The notes under the pieces are model-generated. The model had not been told where the DNA came from. It saw nothing but the letters and a program-made list of their open reading frames with translations, and made no database searches. From positions 13,946,866 to 14,010,865 of the forward strand of contig CM029129.1 in assembly GCA_016859345.1 (NCBI GenBank): DNA of 64,000 nt. Direction: 5' to 3'. Below, piece after piece: positions 34,516-48,065 of this stretch. The translations under genes were made by a program, and so were the position numbers. The stretch's first letter is position 1, and the number at the start of each line of letters is the position of its first letter. Source of the DNA: Istiophorus platypterus (Eukaryota > Chordata > Actinopteri > Istiophoriformes > Istiophoridae).

Positions 34516-37500
34516 GTATATAAACAATTTAGCTGGGTTTTACAGCAACTGTGAAAAATATACATAATGAACAGAAAAGCAGGGTTGCATTCATATTATC
34601 ACATTCTGTTCTCTTTTACAAAGAGCAAGAATTTTCACTTTTTTCCACCAAATATTTCATGGGCATTTCCTACAATCACACCAACATGAGAAGCTATTAT
34701 AGTTGCAATATGTTGAGTGACACTTTGCCCTTGGCACTCATAATAAGCAAGTACAGCATCTCAGTAACACAAGGCCTGTTTGCATCATTGAGTCACCATC
34801 CTACCATAAGTTGCTGACTATGGAGAGTGCTCTAATTCTAAGATCCAAAGGGAGTTACGACCCCAACAGCTGCCTCAGGGAAGTTATCAGTCCATGTTAT
34901 TGTTTTCAAGCTCATCCCAAATGATTTCCGCAGAGTATAGGAGCAGTATGGATGGCTGCCGCTGACCTTTTTGTTTTACCACCTATGTTACAGGTGTTAC
35001 TGATGCAAGCAGGGACCAGTATCTCTCTCACTTGCTCCATCTGGTCACTGTCTCAGTGCTGTTCCCATGCCTGCTGGCATGATTCACAGCAATGCTGCCA
35101 ATTCAGCTACTATTATTTACAGTTTACTCTTTAATTAGATTGAGTGTTTGTGCCTGAGGGCTGAGTTTTATTGTCTTTCATTGTTACAAACAGTATTTCA
35201 TTGATTCTTTATATTTTGTGTCTTGAATTGATGGAGAAAAATTAAATAAAATTAACATTTACTTAATTTCTGACCGCACCCAGCGATTCATGATAACAAC
35301 TGAGATTGGAAATAAAATATTTTTGTGAAGTAAAAGTTCTGAGAAAACTAATGATGTGTTAACTCTGTAAGTTCACTGTTTTTTTTCTATCTTCCTTTGG
35401 CAAACATATTTTTTCCTCCACTGACGGAAAAAATGAGGAATTTTCTTTTTAATTAAATCTGGAAGTGATAAATTGCAAATTCCTGCCCATACACAATAAT
35501 TAGCGCCCCGGTGATTTCAATGACCTTCATTTTTCATGCAGAAGCTTATTTATCCTTACAAATAAACTTCTAAATATTGTCCTTATAGATTCTGGTTGTT
35601 TGAAACTGCTAAATTTGCAGTCTAATTACTGTTACCAGCTATGACTAACCATGGTCTAAAAATCATCCGAACATTCAAGCAAAAGTGCTGTAAGATCCAT
35701 TAATTGTTAGATATCATTAGCTGCGTGTAGATTAACGGGAGAGTTGTTTTGAGTTTGGTATTAGTTTAGAACTTGTCTCCTTGTCAGGGTTCATACTTCT
35801 TACAGTTTGTAGGAGATAGTTTGGGATGTCGTTGCATCAATTTTTCCTCTGTTTTAAAAGTAAAACTTCTGATGATGACAATGGGATCACACAATGATAA
35901 CCTTTTAAAAATGATAATTGAAACAACCTCTTTAGGTATCGTTAGCCATTCGTAGATTTTATATAGAGTAGCTTTTGAAATACTATGCACTTTCCATATA
36001 CAGCAGCCAAACTAGATTTCAGAGCAGTTATTGGGAAGTTAATTGTAAATGAAATGCCAATATATTATAACCACTTTTTTAATGCTTCAAATTTATGGTA
36101 TTTCTTACCCAGGGACCACTCCACTCCATAAAATAAACTATAAATAAAAGACACATTCATTTATTTTTTCATAACCTTTCTGCAGTTCATCTCAGCTCTT
36201 TGTTAATGTTTTAAAACTCAGCACAGTTAACAGGTGAGTGTCTTTTTTGCTTGAACATCAACAACAATTGCCCTTCAGTTATCAATTTATCATCCAATTT
36301 TAATCAATTTTGGAAACTAAGAGAAAAATATTCTTGAATATAACAATACCACGTGGGCTATGTAAAATGGAGCTCAATTGAAAACAAGTAGGTCGTTTTG
36401 ATACCTGACTCTGCTGTTGTAACTACATTCACTCAATATGATCAAAATTGTTTGCATTCTTTACATAAGATTAGATATTTACTTTGTTAGGAGTTACAAG
36501 TGTGATCCTTGGTCTCGCTCATTATCTTGCAAAACAGTTGCATTATGCACTGCATGGCGATGGGGGATCTTTTCAGTGATGGATGGTGTTTCACATGAAT
36601 TAGTCACTGCACTTCAAGTGAAATGCTCACAACTGGGTGCAAGGCAAGGGTCGCTTATTACTCATGATACTAATGCTGCAATTTGTTTGCATCTCTCCTT
36701 TCGCTGCTCATTCATCTGCATTCATTTTCTACATTTTAAGCATTTGTTTGAGCAAATGATTAGAGGCTCTGTGTCTTACTAAAGGCCATTTTATAGAATA
36801 TTTCTCTGCTCAAGTGGTCAAACCCATGACCTTACTGTGGCAAATGACTTTCTAATCACTAAATGAATGCTGCTGTTCAGCACAATTCACTGCAAAGCAA
36901 TTTGTTTGCAGCAGACCCTTTGTTAAGAATTAACACAAACCTACATGCTTATCTGTGCGTGCATGTTTCTCAGAGTGTGTAGGAGTGTAATTAATAGCTA
37001 AACCTCTAATTGGCATCATTACCATGTCTTGGAAAGATGGCCTACTTCTAGTGCAAAGAGGCAGCAAATTGTAATCCCCTATTTAAATGAGGGGTGCTCG
37101 ATGTTCACAAAGCAATTGAGGGAAACTTCTATGTTGCTCTTAACTCAGGGATATCTAGCAGTAAAATTTGTAAAACTACACAGCATATCCTTAAAAAAAA
37201 TTGAAAATATTGTCCTAAACTCTTTTTATTTATCTATTTTTTTCCCCATTGCTGATTGTTACCTCAGAAATTGATGGCAACCCTCCTAGGGAAGATGATA
37301 GCAGCTACACTTGTGGGACAATAAAAATCTGTACTGAACTCAGTGGGAACACTCGAAACGGTCCCATTACCTAATTACATGTAGTCATATCCATCATGGT
37401 TGGAGCTGGTGTCTGCTACCTTATCTGTGTTAGACACATTATGTTATTCTACTTGGTGTCTCCCTTGTGCTCTGTGTTTAAGCGTAGGTTCACAGGCAAA

Positions 37501-39500
37501 GAGGATGATAATTTAAAGCCTGAGTGGCAGGTCACTTTCATAATAAACAATCCTTGCCTGTTTTAAATTCAGTAAATGCTTTTGAAGAGCAGCTGAATCG
37601 CTGATGTTGGAAAAATGCAAACACGCTTGGAAAAGGACATATACAAACTAAATGTACATGGAAAAAAAACCCAAATGCAGCTCGTTCCTTCAGGATTATT
37701 TTAATGGAAAGCTAGAGGAGTGGTTTGCTGCGGAGCTTCAATGACACGGCAAATACACTATTTCTACTCTGAATGAAACACACACACAGGACCTAGCTAG
37801 AACCTAGCTTTCCAAGCCCTCCACTAACACACATTCTCACACACACACATGCACACACACATGCACACTGGAGTCCAGGCCCCAGAGCTCAGAGTGACTT
37901 CGATCACTGCCTCCTTTCCTAGTGCAAACGGAGCAATGGAGCAGCCATCCCTGCAGCTACACCCATGTTTCTCTCAGCCTCTTCACTCTTGTGTCCCTGG
38001 AGCCTCAACCTAGCTATCTAAGCCCTCTGCTTGTCCCTCTCCTTTCCCCCTGCTCCCTTCCTGTATCCTCCTCTCTCCACCATTCCTCCCTCCTTCTGTC
38101 CTCACTAGTTATTCATTCATCCACTTCACTCCCCATCCCTGAGGCCCCATCCTGCTTGTTCATGTTCTCTTTCCTCTTCTTCTCTCCTCTCCACCCATCC
38201 ATCCTGTCTCAACCCTTCTTTTGTCAGTGGTCTTTGTTTTATTAGATGGAGATAAAACCTACTGGGTAGTGTCACAAATTAGCAGTTACACTTGAGAGGT
38301 TAAGTAGGAACTCTGGTCAAATGGTAACAACTTATTTCTTCATCCATTTATTCTGGGCCTGTCTTTCTGTGCCTTTTTAATCAGGCTTGCGTCCAAGATT
38401 ACTTATTCAGAGAAACTGAATTTCTCGTTACATTCATTGAGATTGTTTCTGCCTTCAGAGCCGCTCTGCCCCTAAGAAATGTTTGTATTACTAAAACTTC
38501 AATTTGCCTGAAGAAATCTCCCTTCCTTTGATTTTCTCTCCACTCTTCTGCATTTACTCTCTCTTGTAGGTCTCTACCTCTGTCAAACCTTTGCTTGCTG
38601 TCTACTCTTATCTACAGTATTTGAAGCTCTATACTTTCATGCTTACATTGCTTTTCCTTTTTCCTCCTCTTTCTTGACTTTGTTGTGTTCCATCACCTTC
38701 CCTTTTTTTTTCTCCCTGACACCCTGAAGGCAAACTCTATGTAGTCAGTCAGTGCACTGAGTGTTCTCTTTTTCCCCCGGGCTTCAACCCAGCTTAAAAT
38801 GAGTGTCCCCTCTGTTACATCCTAGTCCGTCATCCAGTGAGCCTGCAATAATGTGTCTAACACGGAGAGATACTTTCTTGCTGCTGAGCTTTGTGACTGT
38901 GACTGAGGCCACTGCGTTGCTTGCCCAAATGCTTCAAAGCTGCATAGTACTGAAATTAACCTCCAATATCTCTTCCCCTCCTGTATTATTTTATTATACA
39001 TAATGTGCATGTGCCTGTGAACCATTGGCTGCTGACAGAGACATTTGCTCCTGGGCTGTTAGGAAACTATACAATACAGATAAATTTGCAACGACACAAT
39101 CTGTTGTAGTTCAAAGTTGTTTTGATAGGTTTCAGTAGAATTATTGTTCGGGAATGAGCATTAGATCTTAGAATATTGTGTCTGCTTTGCTGCCAACCCA
39201 GCACTCAGGAAAGCAGGCAGTGATAATCAGTGAAACTTTTTTGTTAGTCTTGGGAGGGGGTTGAGTTCTCTATAATGTTAGCTACTAAGTTAGCTTCCTC
39301 TGTTTGACTGTTTCTGTTGGTGACTTTAATGAGTTCACCGGTGCCTTGCTAAAGTAGCAGTGATGTTTTAGTTTTTTTTTTTTCATTATTTGCATTATTT
39401 GCAGTTTCAGTTCTTTCACAATCCTTCTGTTTAGATGAAAGCTGCAATGTAATTTTTTTCCAGTTGCATTGACTGAATTAAGGCAGCAGCCGCCCCCCCC
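34516..39500. other. Intron, CA- and CT-rich tracts, no exon recognised
   Basis: Mostly AT-rich. An ACACATGCACACACAC-type CA tract lies at about 37828-37867, and a strongly CT-rich region spans 37960-38230. A complex stretch at 35440-35560 (ACACAATAATTAGCGCCCCG) could be regulatory. The Ser/Leu/Pro-rich frame at 37922-38245 is compositional. Confidence 0.4.
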
Positions 39501-39501
39501 C

Positions 39502-39502
<1 letters not shown>

Positions 39503-39560
<58 letters not shown>
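39503..39560. repeat. (AC)29 microsatellite
   Basis: Uninterrupted AC dinucleotides for 58 bp, preceded by a C-run at 39492-39501. Likely polymorphic. The Cys/Val repeat frame on the minus strand is an artefact. Confidence 0.95.
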
Positions 39561-39567
<7 letters not shown>

Positions 39568-39569
39568 AA

Positions 39570-39940
39570 TCCTCATCTTTGATGCAGTCAATAGGGGAGC
39601 TGTGCCTCTGACTCCACAAGATGCTTAATTACTCAAACAGGTGCTTGCCACTGTGGCAGGATTGATACATCAAGAGCACTCAATTAATTGAAGCACATTA
39701 TCAATAACTGGCTGTGAATCATCCCTTAGATCTTCTCTGATTTAATTTCGCAACACACAAGGATCAACCGTGTTAATTAGTAATTTACAAGAAGGTAGGG
39801 GCATCAGAAATCAACGTAAGCATCTGGTATGATTAATTTATCGCATACTTTTCAAACGATGACTCCGTATGCTTTTACTGACTTCCTGGTCCATGGCTGA
39901 GGCTTAAATGAGCATATCATAACACATTAACAGGTGCTAT
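39570..39940. promoter_or_regulatory. Candidate conserved non-coding element next to the (AC)n tract
   Basis: A long stretch of high complexity with dense homeodomain cores: a perfect 12-bp palindrome TCAATTAATTGA at 39680-39691, GTTAATTAGTAATTTAC at about 39773-39789, and ATGATTAATTTATCGC. No repeat signature or open frame of interest. It has the look of a developmental enhancer. Confidence 0.3.
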
Positions 39941-40649
39941 ATTTCATTGCTCTCTTGAAAGAGCACACACATGATAGACATGATTAGACATTAGTAGGTA
40001 TGAAGACAAATTAGGTGATGATGTCGCCTGTCTTGAAGCTAATTACTTGTTTAGCATCGACCTTTTGTGGAATGGGTTAATCCAAACTGATGTGGACACA
40101 CAGGAACCTATTACCAGCAGAAGCAGACCTGCATACAACTCTGCATATCAGTGCTTGCTTTTTACTTTAACATATATAAACATTTTTCTAATACGATTAC
40201 CTCAGCAGACTGTTATAGATCCAGTTAATCTAACAGAAAGAGTGGTCCATATATTTTTGTTTAATTCCAATTAGACATGGGCTGGGAAAAAAACTAATTT
40301 TCTAAACCAATTACTCTGGAAGGAGATAAAATAAAGGAAAAACCTTTGAATAACACTTTTCTCTCTGAACTCTGTATCTAAAATAAAACCCAGATATACG
40401 AATCTCCTGGTAATTCTAACCACATGGCAACATGGTGGCAATAAACCCCTACTGACATTTGCCAGATTTATGCATGTGGGAAGTGCGGCTCTGCCTGCAG
40501 TCAGTCTTTCTTAGGCTAAACAGCTAATAGGGGTAAAGCTAAATGCTCCCCAGGGTTCATATCAGTAACCATTCAATATGATACACTGTGGGACGGCACG
40601 GTGCCCCACTGGATACAGCTTTTCCTCCATAACTCTTACTGTCTCTAGA
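39941..40649. other. Intron, nothing specific recognised
   Basis: AT-rich sequence between the candidate element and the Tc1 remnant; no exon is recognised. Confidence 0.4.
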
Positions 40650-40835
40650 CAGTATCCAGACCCATTTTTTTTTTTTTTTTTTTTTTTTGTTTTTTTTTTA
40701 AATAAAAAAAAAAAAAAGTTTTGCCCATCAATCTACACTCATTAACCCACATAGACAAAGAGTTTTTGCACATTTATTACAAATCCTACTGAAATGTCAT
40801 GTGTAAATGTATTCAGACACCTAACCCGTTTAATG
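40650..40835. mobile_element. Tc1/mariner-type terminal-region remnant
   Basis: CCCATCAATCTACACTCATT, ACCCACATAGACAAAGAG, TTTTTGCACATTTATTACAA, CTGAAATGTCATGTGTAA and ATGTATTCAGACACC occur in the same order as in the end region of a very common fish Tc1 element (CATCAATCTACACTCA, ATAATGACAAAG, TTTTTGCAAATTTATTA, GTATTCAGACCC). The left side, GTATCCAGACCC followed by a T-run, fits the same element. No transposase is left here. Orientation was not assigned. Confidence 0.7.
40665..40717. repeat. Poly-T / poly-A inverted tract
   Basis: T24-G-T10 directly followed by AAA-T-A14. This can fold as an A/T hairpin and lies inside the Tc1 remnant. Confidence 0.9.
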
Positions 40836-41114
40836 TAGATTGAGTTTGACCAAATTATTTCCTAATAATTGTTCATTTTCAGTGTGTGTCATGGCATACC
40901 ATTTCAGTGAATATTTCAGTGATATATAATTATACTATATTACAATACAAAAGCCCCCCCCCAAAAAAGAAACAAAAAAATCAGTGAAAATTTAAGATAA
41001 CAGACAAATTGTACCAAGAACAATGTTCAAAACAGTTTCCTGTGAAAAGGCTCTGCCATCATTGCAGATTTAAAGACACCCCGATTCTTCACTGATTAAG
41101 ACCTTGAAAGCTCC

Positions 41115-41325
41115 CAAAAAATTCAATCTCCTCCCCCATCACCACCCCTGCAGAGCCCCTTTAGCTCGGGTCTTTGATGAGCCAAGCCAAGAGCATCCTA
41201 AAGCCCTGCCTTTGGCTGCCCTTGGAGCCCCTTCTGGAGAAACCTGACCTCATGTCGAGGCTCCCCCGCTGGTGTGAACCGTAGATCTGCTGGCTGGCAG
41301 ATCCAGAGCTCTAACCTCATAGGGT
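41115..41325. other. GC-rich patch open on both strands, unidentified
   Basis: A sharply GC-richer island in AT-rich intron. On the minus strand a stop-free frame of about 49 codons runs from about 41314 to the TAA at about 41161 and ends in GFRMLLAWLIKDPS. It includes RSGFSRRGSKGSQRQ, a basic segment that looks like a processing site. On the + strand a 36-codon ATG frame starts at 41177. GATCTGC..GCAGATC forms a 7-bp stem at about 41284-41303. I do not recognise either peptide. Alternatives are a conserved non-coding element, an unannotated exon of an antisense transcript, or a repeat fragment. Confidence 0.3.
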
Positions 41326-42743
41326 AAAAGTAGATATTAATGTGGACATAAAGTCTTGACTTAATATGTTTAGAAGCGCCTTATTTCCCTATTTTCCCTA
41401 TTTGGAGATTGCCACTGAGTCATCTAGATGACAGTTAGGATGTGTGTTTCTGTCAGTTTGGTTTGTGTCTGTTTCTGTTTCTGTCTTCCTATTTCTGAAA
41501 ATAATAGAAAATGCACACTGTCCAAACTCAGATGTGCAGAGAAGAGACTAAGTGACTCAACACCCATCCAATATCTGCTAAATTTGACTGTTATATTGGT
41601 ATATAATAATAATTATTACTAACTTCCAGTAAGGCATCACAACATTGTGTTGCTTTCACATGGATGTGTGACTTTTCTACTATATATACATACAATGGGT
41701 GTATACTTTGTGCCCTGCTTGAAAACAGAAAATGCTCCCCTCCCATTGGAAGTGAAGTAATGCTCTAAGTGAAGGAATTGTCGGGTTCTTTTTTATGAGG
41801 GAGGGTTGAGATGGAGTGGGAGATTGACATGAAGCATCTACAGTGATACATTGTCTAGCACTGTCAACACTATGACCTGGGTTGTGATAAGGGGGCAGAA
41901 GATGCATAAATGGAGTAGTAGTATACTGAAAACAAAAACTTATACTACTCAGAAAAATAATTTGCATCTTTCAAATAAGTACAGAAACTGCATTCTATTT
42001 CACTCCGGTAAGACTGTAACATGCAGAATTAGTTCTTATAGAAAAGGATACAGGTTTTAAGAGCAATGGTAAAATGGTTGTTTTCTTGTGAAGATATCAA
42101 ACTGCAAACCTGTTCCACTGCTACTTTAGGTTGTTGCTATGGGAACAGATTGGGAACAGACAACTTGCACGTTTCTACAATCACCTCACAAAGCTCTATC
42201 TATCCAGGCATTCCTGGTGCACGGGAGAAGAAAAATACAGAAAGCATATACACCAGACCGGACTGTATTTATCTTTGCGGGAAAAATGGCAAATGTAATA
42301 TTTTGGGATTTTCACCCACAGAGAAAGAATTTTATTTGCTTATTTGGCATTGTCTGCATCTTACTGGCTGTGCTATTTAGAGTTTGCAAATGAAATTGTA
42401 AATTGCAGATCCACAGATATACAAAAGCATTTTCAGCATATTTATTTACTGTGTATACTGAATAAGAACAATCAGAAATATTACATATCCTGTGTCAAAA
42501 CACCTTGTTGATTCAGTTACTATTCTCTACAAAACAAACACTTTATAGTTTATGATTTTCTTCAACAGAAAAATAAAGTTTTGAACACTTAAAGGACTCC
42601 TGTGGGGTTTTCTTTTTGCTCACATCTGTTGTTAATCACCAGAATGCATTGTTAAATACTTGAGGTCTGACAAACATGTTGAACGTATTTCATTCCTCAT
42701 ACAACATCTGACATTATTTTTGATGGTGTTGTAGCACATTGTT

Positions 42744-42789
<46 letters not shown>

Positions 42790-44025
42790 AGGACCTAATG
42801 TTTACTTTTTCTCATATTTTGTGACATTATATCTTGTGTATATAATAACCACAAATAATCTGTAGTAACAAAAAACCCCGTATATATGGATTCACTAATA
42901 GTATCTGCTGTCCATTCATTTGTGTCCTTAATGTCGCACAATCAACTGACACCTAACATCTGCCTAACAGCAGATGTAAAATTATAAATGTAGAACTCCT
43001 CCTGGTTTCAGTGTACTCATTTTTTTAATTATTTTTTAAACAGAAGGAAACATAACAGGACCATTGTTTAGAGGTCAGTATAATGAATATATACTTACAT
43101 TTAGTATCATGACATCATGCAATGGTAACCAACCAAACGAGTACAGTCTCTAGCTTGACGCAATATGTCAATTCACCCTTCTCACATTATACTGGAGCCA
43201 TAGCATAGCCCGTATACATATGTTAGTATGTTTTAGAAAAAAAAACCTCAATACTCAGTATTTCCTACCGATGTTTTCCTTAGATAAGACAAGTCTAAAT
43301 TTTGTTTCTGAACATCTATTGGGACTTCCGCACATTTCCTCACTCCTCCATTACCCTCCCCAAAGCCTCAATTACTGCAAAAGGCCAAGCTTGTCATTAT
43401 GTAGGGAATGTTAATTTCCCCTCTGAAATGGCAAATTATTGTATGATGCATTGCATTTAAAATGCCGATTTATCAAGGCCACAAGAGGAAGATGGAAGGA
43501 AAAGAAAAAAGAGCAAGAGAGTAAATGTGTAGACCATTTAAGACACGCCAAAGAAATCTAACCAGTTTCTGCAGTGTGGATCAAATAGATTGCATTTAAA
43601 CTCTGCAATGTAAACCCTTCTAGAGGCACTCAAAATGAAAGATATTTAAAAAAATGCTCATGGGTGTAAGCTAAATCAAGAATTGATCATATTAACTTGA
43701 CTACTGCGAACTTTGCAGTACTTACACTCAAATTAGACCAAGACATTTTCAAATGTAGTATCAGCATAATCTTGTTAAAATCTTCTCTTTAAGAGTCCTG
43801 AGATATGGGGTTTATCTGTAATTCAGCCTCTGTGCAGCCTGTTGTTCAGGACCCCTGAGGAGGGTTTACCGTGAGTTCCAAATTAAGAAAAAAATATTTT
43901 GGCAACCACCTTCTAGTCTTCATGGTCTTATTTTTTTAGCACTATTGGTGGATGAAACTCTTTGAAAACTGGCTCTAGCACACAGAAAATTAAAAAAAAA
44001 AAAAAAATCTCTTGAAAATATTGGG
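41326..44025. other. Intron with (AT)n microsatellite, no exon recognised
   Basis: AT-rich. It holds an (AT)n tract at 42745-42782 and open frames at 41680-41967 (minus) and 42066-42393 (plus) with no recognisable domain. Confidence 0.4.
42745..42782. repeat. (AT)n microsatellite
   Basis: About 19 uninterrupted AT units; self-complementary. Confidence 0.9.
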
Positions 44026-44240
44026 GCCACAGAGCCCGGGTTAACGCTCCATCAGAGAATAACCTCTCACTGTCGGCCATGCTGGGCTACTGTAGCTGTC
44101 TGTTCCTGGCCTGGGAAGGGGATTGATGAATCCCATTGCAGAGCGGAGTGTAACCTTCTCTAAAAGCCCTCAGCACCACATTTGGATCACCGCTTAACAC
44201 AAGAAACCTTTGTTAGGATAGTGACCTTAGGTCTCACAGC
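44026..44240. promoter_or_regulatory. Candidate conserved non-coding element
   Basis: A GC-richer, repeat-free stretch (GGCCACAGAGCCCGGGTTAA, TCGGCCATGCTGGGCTACTG, GGGATTGATGAATCCCATTG) with a small GGGATT..AATCCC inverted repeat. No convincing reading frame. Inference only. Confidence 0.25.
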
Positions 44241-47200
44241 ATGAAGGGACACTCTTTGAAGACGAATGTCCAGAATGAATAATGTGAAATTTCTAAATGA
44301 TTGTTATCTTCCTTATGACTTTTTCATAGGGTCCCTTCCTTATCGTACTTTTTGAGGCTGCTTTAAGAGTCTCTCTTTACCTGAGATCACACATCTTTTC
44401 TTTCTTTAAATCTAACCATCCATTGTTTCCTTATTTATCTGTCTGTTGGATTGTCTCTGATCTGCCTTTCATTCTGTCCTCCAACATCCTGTACAGACTA
44501 TGATCATTAAAAATAATCCTTACTTTACAAGTTTAGGTTCCCGCTAAGAATTCATTTGCCCTGTCTGTAGTCCTGAGCTCCACTGCAAAGCTCTCTGAAT
44601 AAAGTGAAAGTTTAGAAGAGACCATTGAGACAGCCTTGATCACAAAGGTAGTTAATATGACATTCCTTTGGTTGTTCTTCTCAACGGTCTTTTCAAGTGT
44701 GTTATTGAGGTAGATAGTTTTATTTTCAGAAACACAAAGAGCTGCCTGTCAGTGTTCTGAGGCCCAATATTAAAAGAGACTGGAGATGTCTACAGTGTCT
44801 TCACTGTGTATGTTTTTGTGCAATTTACTTTTTTTGTGAACTAGAAAAAAGATAAAATAGCAAATCTTTAGCAGATCTTTATGCATTTGTATGTTTATGT
44901 TATGTTTATGCCTGTTTGCTCACAACAAGAGACGGCAGCCTGATTCAACACTGAAAACATTAATAAGTCATCTGATTGTCTTGCCTAATCCAGTCAACAC
45001 TTAAAGCAATTTAAACTAGATTTAACTAAAAAACACATGACTATCAGATTTATTTGAAACATTTGAAAAATAGTTTTGCAGTGCACATATAGCCCAGAAT
45101 AGCTTTTCCAGACCTTGGAAATGTTTTGTATAAATTTCCTTTGCCATAAGAAAAACCTCATAAGGAAACAGGGTAACATGGAAATCAATGTGGCTGCTGA
45201 CAAAAAATGCCAGCGTTGGCTGATCGTTCTTAGCCGCAACCTTATTGAATGTCCACCTGGTAGAAAAAGTTTCCGTAGATGCTCTGCTTTGTAGGAAATG
45301 GAAGGACTTGACTTGAATGCAGCTTAGCTGTGGATTTGGCCATGTCCTGCACCGTACTGTCTCTTAAGTACTTACTGGTTTGTATGTATACCTACCCACA
45401 CCTGCGTGCCTGTGTGTGTGTGCACTGGTCCATATGCATAGTAGTGAAGGCAGTGCCATGAGCTCATTATAGCAGCTGATGAATAGATTTCCGCTTGGGT
45501 GAAAGAGGAGGTAGCTGTGGTTTCTGCCTGAGGATGTTCCTGCCCAAAGAGCAGGTGGGACTCCCTGACGCAGCCTCTTGGAGCTCTGAACACTTCCCCA
45601 GATAGGCAAACACTGTTCATCATGATACACCCACTGGCAGGCTGATAGAGTTCTGGGACAATATTTGGAAAGTGTTCTTTTGGATAGTCTTTGCTTTGTA
45701 TGTGTATGTGAGAGAGAGGGAACTTGTTTGTGTATTCATGTTTTCTGAAGGGCTGTTGCTTTTTTAAGATGCTGTGTATTTATATGCGTGCGTGCTTGCG
45801 TGCGTGTATGAATGTGTTAGACGTGTGTGTTTCCCAAAGAGCTTTTGTATGAATAGGTGTGAATTGTGCTGCTGTTTGGCCAGTAGCTTGTGCTCAGTGG
45901 AGGAGATGCAGCAGCAGTTTTATATTCTCCTTTATGTCAGTGGCATTACAATTTTCAGATTATGTGGCTCCGTATTTACAGTTTGAAGGAAAGATATAAA
46001 GATAATATATAAAGTTAATATACTGTAAAATGTAGATGTGCACGTTTTTACATTGATCCTGCTGAACTGGTCTAGTCATTTTTGTCTGGGTTTAACTATT
46101 CTTTTTAATTTTCTTAAAAAATATAAATACATTTGAAAATCTGGTACATATGTTACATTTTCCCAGTTTTAAAAATACAGTTTCACTTGAATTTCATGAA
46201 TTTTTTTTTGTTTTGTTTTTGTATGTGTCAGTGTTTCAGTGTCCATGTCAATACCTTTGTGTTTTTGTTGGGTATTATTTATTCAGACAGTGGGGAAGTA
46301 GCAACAAGCCACAGCTGTAGGAGGATTAAATCTCAGGTCAGGACAGAAACATATTTTTTTCAGAGGCGGGCTCTTAACTGCTTGACTCTCTCTGGGCATT
46401 AAATCAAAATTACTTGTTGAGATGTTTTGAAGGATATTGTTGTCTTCGTATTCCTGCCGGTTTTGTCCCCATCTCGAGTCTGTGCTTTCAATGAACAAAC
46501 GATAGTGGTGGTGTTCTAGGATAGTCACTTGCTCTCCACATGATGAAAACACGGGACTTGGCTTTGATGTTCTAAACCAAGGTTTCTTTGTGGTTTAAGT
46601 GTGCGTTTGTGTGTTCAGTTGGATTTAAAACCATCTCATCCTATTTCATTGTCATTGTGCCTGTTTTGCCTGATCAGATTGCTGTTTGAGAATGAAATTT
46701 ATTTTAGAGGCATTATTTTCAAAATTGAACATGCATATCTCTCTGGCCTCCATTTCTGCAGTTTTGATTTTGCGTTTATCTAATGGGACACGAAAGAATT
46801 ATATTTACCATTTGAGGAAAGTCATTATACAGTGACAGTGTAAAGGGTTAATTGTTACTTGTGTAGTCAAATTTCCTGTGGAGTGTGATATTTTAAAAGT
46901 GAAGGTACACTTACTCATCTAATGTTGGCTGAATTCAAAGAGGGGTGGCAACTGTTCAATTCAAATACAATGTCTTTCTTAGAGCACATGTATGTCTTTC
47001 TCCCAAATGCAGGGAGAGATATTAGCAATCTGTAAAACTAGCAATAGTGACTCCAACAATAGCCTGGCATGATGAACTAGTCTTAACTCTTTTCTGTAAT
47101 GGCTTAACAGATAAGCTGAATCTTCGCATCATTTAACTTTGCTTTGAAATTTTTGGCACTTCCTCACAACTATAAGTTGGTCCTGAGTTCCTGTTGTTAT

Positions 47201-48065
47201 ACCGGGCTTTTCACCTATTGCACTATAAGATCATTTCCTGTAGTCAGTTGATAGCAGAGTAAGACCAGAATTTGCAGCTGATGGTGACTCAGATAAGTCA
47301 ATTTTTGTTACCCAAGTTCAAATCGCATTAGCTTCATCCGACTAAGTGAACCAAAATAAAAGCGTTACCATTTGGAGTTGAAATCAGAACATAAAATGAG
47401 CCCTTAAAGCCTGCAAAACTGGATAGCCTTTCTTGCCAATGGTTATTTGTAATACGTTGCCACCCTCTACTTTTAGGTCTGTCACCACTGGCAGCTTAGC
47501 CCTCCCATTAGTACAAAGGTCTGCTATCACGCCATCCAGTCCCCAAAGGTCAAATGACCTTCTAACTCAAGTAAAACTGCAGAGTCACACTCCATCTTCC
47601 ACTGAAGGCAGAACACTTTTAAAAAAGCAGTTCATATCAACATTAAAAACCAAAGCTACACATCATCCCCTCTTCCCTAACTCTAATTGCCCCTAATAAA
47701 TGTATTCCTTTCCTGTGAAATGTTCTTGTTTATTTGTTCATCATTTTGTGATCACAGGAGTTAAGTCAGTTTACAGCACTAAGACTCAGATTTTCACATT
47801 TATGATTGTTTGTAATTTGGTAAACTAGTGGCAGACATTTTCTACTGTTGCTTTCACTGTGAGCTTCACTAATGAAATACATTGTCCAAATATGTATATC
47901 ATAAAAAAATGGAAAAGACTCGAAAATATGATTTAAATGACATAAATTCTTACAATAATGAAGAGTCAGTGAAAAATAAAATTTAAAAAAGCAGTGTTTT
48001 CAATCTTTAATTTAAAGTAATTCAAAGTCTTGTAACCCCCCCCCCCTCCGAGTATTTATGACTGT
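44241..48065. other. Intron, nothing specific recognised
   Basis: AT-rich with short GT/TGCG-rich stretches near 45410 and 45780-45830, and a C-run at about 48036-48046. Frames at 46133-46552 and 47433-47696 carry no recognisable domain. Confidence 0.4.

Noticed and set aside
39285..39560. Minus-strand frame starting with repeated Cys-Val
   Set aside because: Direct translation of the (AC)n microsatellite.
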